Shown here: positions 63,172 through 64,000 of the stretch, one piece after another
Layout: each line of letters opens with the position of its first letter
How positions within the stretch are numbered: the stretch's first letter is position 1
NCBI RefSeq assembly: GCF_900177665.1
Contig: NZ_FXAW01000005.1
Coordinates: 124,001 to 188,000, forward strand
From: Marivirga sericea
Lineage (GTDB): Bacteria; Bacteroidota; Bacteroidia; Cytophagales; Cyclobacteriaceae
Length of the DNA stretch: 64,000 nucleotides
Direction: 5' to 3'
Program-made: the position numbers and the translations under genes
The notes under the pieces: generated by a model
What the model was told of the DNA's origin: nothing
Seen by the model: the letters and a program-made list of their open reading frames with translations, nothing else
Databases searched by the model: none

Positions 63172-64000
63172 TTAATGTAGCAATACTTCTCCCTCTACTT
63201 CAGAAACTTCCATCAAACCTTCAGGGGTTAAATTAGAAAGCTTGACCTTTTTTAATTCGTTGATCAATATAGGGTCATATTTGGCTACCACTCTCACATA
63301 ATTATCCGTAAAGCCTTCCATCAAACCATCATGAATATCATTTTCGAAAAGGACAATTTCTTCCCTACCCATATTTTCTTCATAAAAAGCTCTTTTCTTT
63401 TTTTCTGAAAGACTTCTTAACATTTTGGATCGCTCATTCCTTACTTTCATAGGGACAACTTCATCCATGTCGTTAGCATCAGTATTTGCTCTTTCCGAAT
63501 AGGTAAAAACATGCAAATAAGAAACAGGTAATTCTTGCAAGAAGCGATAGCTGTCCAAGAAATCATCTTCCGTCTCACCTGGAAACCCTACTATCACATC
63601 TACTCCTATGCAACAATTAGGCATTAGTTGCTTTATCTTAGCAACCCGGTCCTCATACAGCTCCCGTAAGTATCGCCTCCTCATCTTTCGCAGAATCTTA
63701 TTGCTTCCACTTTGAAGGGGTACATGGAAATGAGGAACAAATTTTTTGGATTGACTGACAAATTCAATGATTTCGTTTGTCAATAGATTGGGCTCTATAC
63801 TGGAAATTCTAAACCTCTCTATTCCCTCTACCTTATCAAGTTCTTTGATCAAATCAATAAAACGCTCTTTTCTTTTGCCATCTTGAATTCCAAAGTCTCC
63901 GGTATTGACCCCTGTCAATACGATCTCCTTCACATCTTCACTCGCAATTTGCCGAGCACTTTTTACGATGTTTTCAATAGCATCGCTCCGACTTTTACCT
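63172..64000 (-). CDS. mtaB: tRNA (t6A37) methylthiotransferase MtaB, 3' part
   Basis: The frame is open to the right edge, so the N-terminal part, including the iron-sulfur and radical-SAM cysteines, lies outside the window. The visible part contains the MtaB-type EIVLTGVNTGDFG (MiaB and RimO differ here), RISSIEPNLLTNEI, HFHVPLQSGSNKILRKMRRRY, VDVIVGFPGETEDDF and a C-terminal TRAM domain (LFENDIHDGLMEGFTDNYVRV). The enzyme adds a methylthio group to t6A at position 37 of ANN-decoding tRNAs, using two [4Fe-4S] clusters and SAM. Confidence 0.93.
   Translation of the reverse strand, partial: GKSRSDAIENIVKSARQIASEDVKEIVLTGVNTGDFGIQDGKRKERFIDLIKELDKVEGIERFRISSIEPNLLTNEIIEFVSQSKKFVPHFHVPLQSGSNKILRKMRRRYLRELYEDRVAKIKQLMPNCCIGVDVIVGFPGETEDDFLDSYRFLQELPVSYLHVFTYSERANTDANDMDEVVPMKVRNERSKMLRSLSEKKKRAFYEENMGREEIVLFENDIHDGLMEGFTDNYVRVVAKYDPILINELKKVKLSNLTPEGLMEVSEVEGEVLLH

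Overview
The window is an AT-rich, gene-dense stretch of a Bacteroidota chromosome, most likely a marine member of the order Cytophagales; the genus cannot be fixed from sequence alone. The evidence is a SusC/SusD pair, an STN-type TonB receptor with DUF4249 lipoproteins, the rpoZ-coaBC-porD-recN order, many short-signal lipoproteins, and promoters of the Bacteroidota TTTG / TAnnTTTG type. I saw no rRNA, tRNA, CRISPR array, insertion sequence, prophage gene or clear pseudogene.

Layout. 1-5.7 kb: a probable rpoZ tail, then coaBC, a PorD/DUF4835 protein and recN, followed by a LuxE-like acyltransferase and an orphan lipoprotein. 5.7-13 kb: an M48 lipoprotein protease, then a rightward run of FAH hydrolase, M23 peptidase, Bcp peroxiredoxin and a transketolase split into two genes with a von Willebrand A protein between them. 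13-15.2 kb: an ABM monooxygenase, a polyprenyl diphosphate synthase and an alpha/beta hydrolase. 15.4-20.5 kb: a leftward SusC/SusD locus with a small Ig-like lipoprotein and a clear promoter. 20.6-25.4 kb: an A-type Fe-S carrier, small orphan proteins, and a five-gene translationally coupled operon ending in dtd. 25.5-32.9 kb: a leftward four-gene locus of TonB receptor, DUF4249 lipoprotein, MG2/plug-like protein and a second DUF4249 lipoprotein. 33-43.2 kb: an MMPL transporter, a photolyase/cryptochrome, aconitase and pyruvate carboxylase. 43.5-55.6 kb: eight consecutive genes for exported proteins, mostly hydrolases, between two AraC-type regulators. 55.7-64 kb: metG, an APS reductase, an orphan 7TM histidine kinase, a beta-propeller-like lipoprotein, an NAD-dependent epimerase and the 3' part of mtaB.

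How the parts fit. The housekeeping genes cover CoA synthesis, DNA repair, the pentose phosphate pathway, the TCA cycle with anaplerosis, prenyl chain synthesis, tRNA charging and tRNA modification. Around them sit envelope modules: two TonB-dependent uptake loci (15.4-20.5 and 25.5-32.9 kb) and the exported-protein cluster. The most unusual material is in the cluster at 44.7-54.8 kb, which includes a lipoprotein with a gluzincin-like HExxH...E pattern and a metallo-beta-lactamase-like protein with altered metal ligands, and in the MG2/plug-like protein encoded between two DUF4249 paralogues. Functions given for these are inferences from motifs and gene order.
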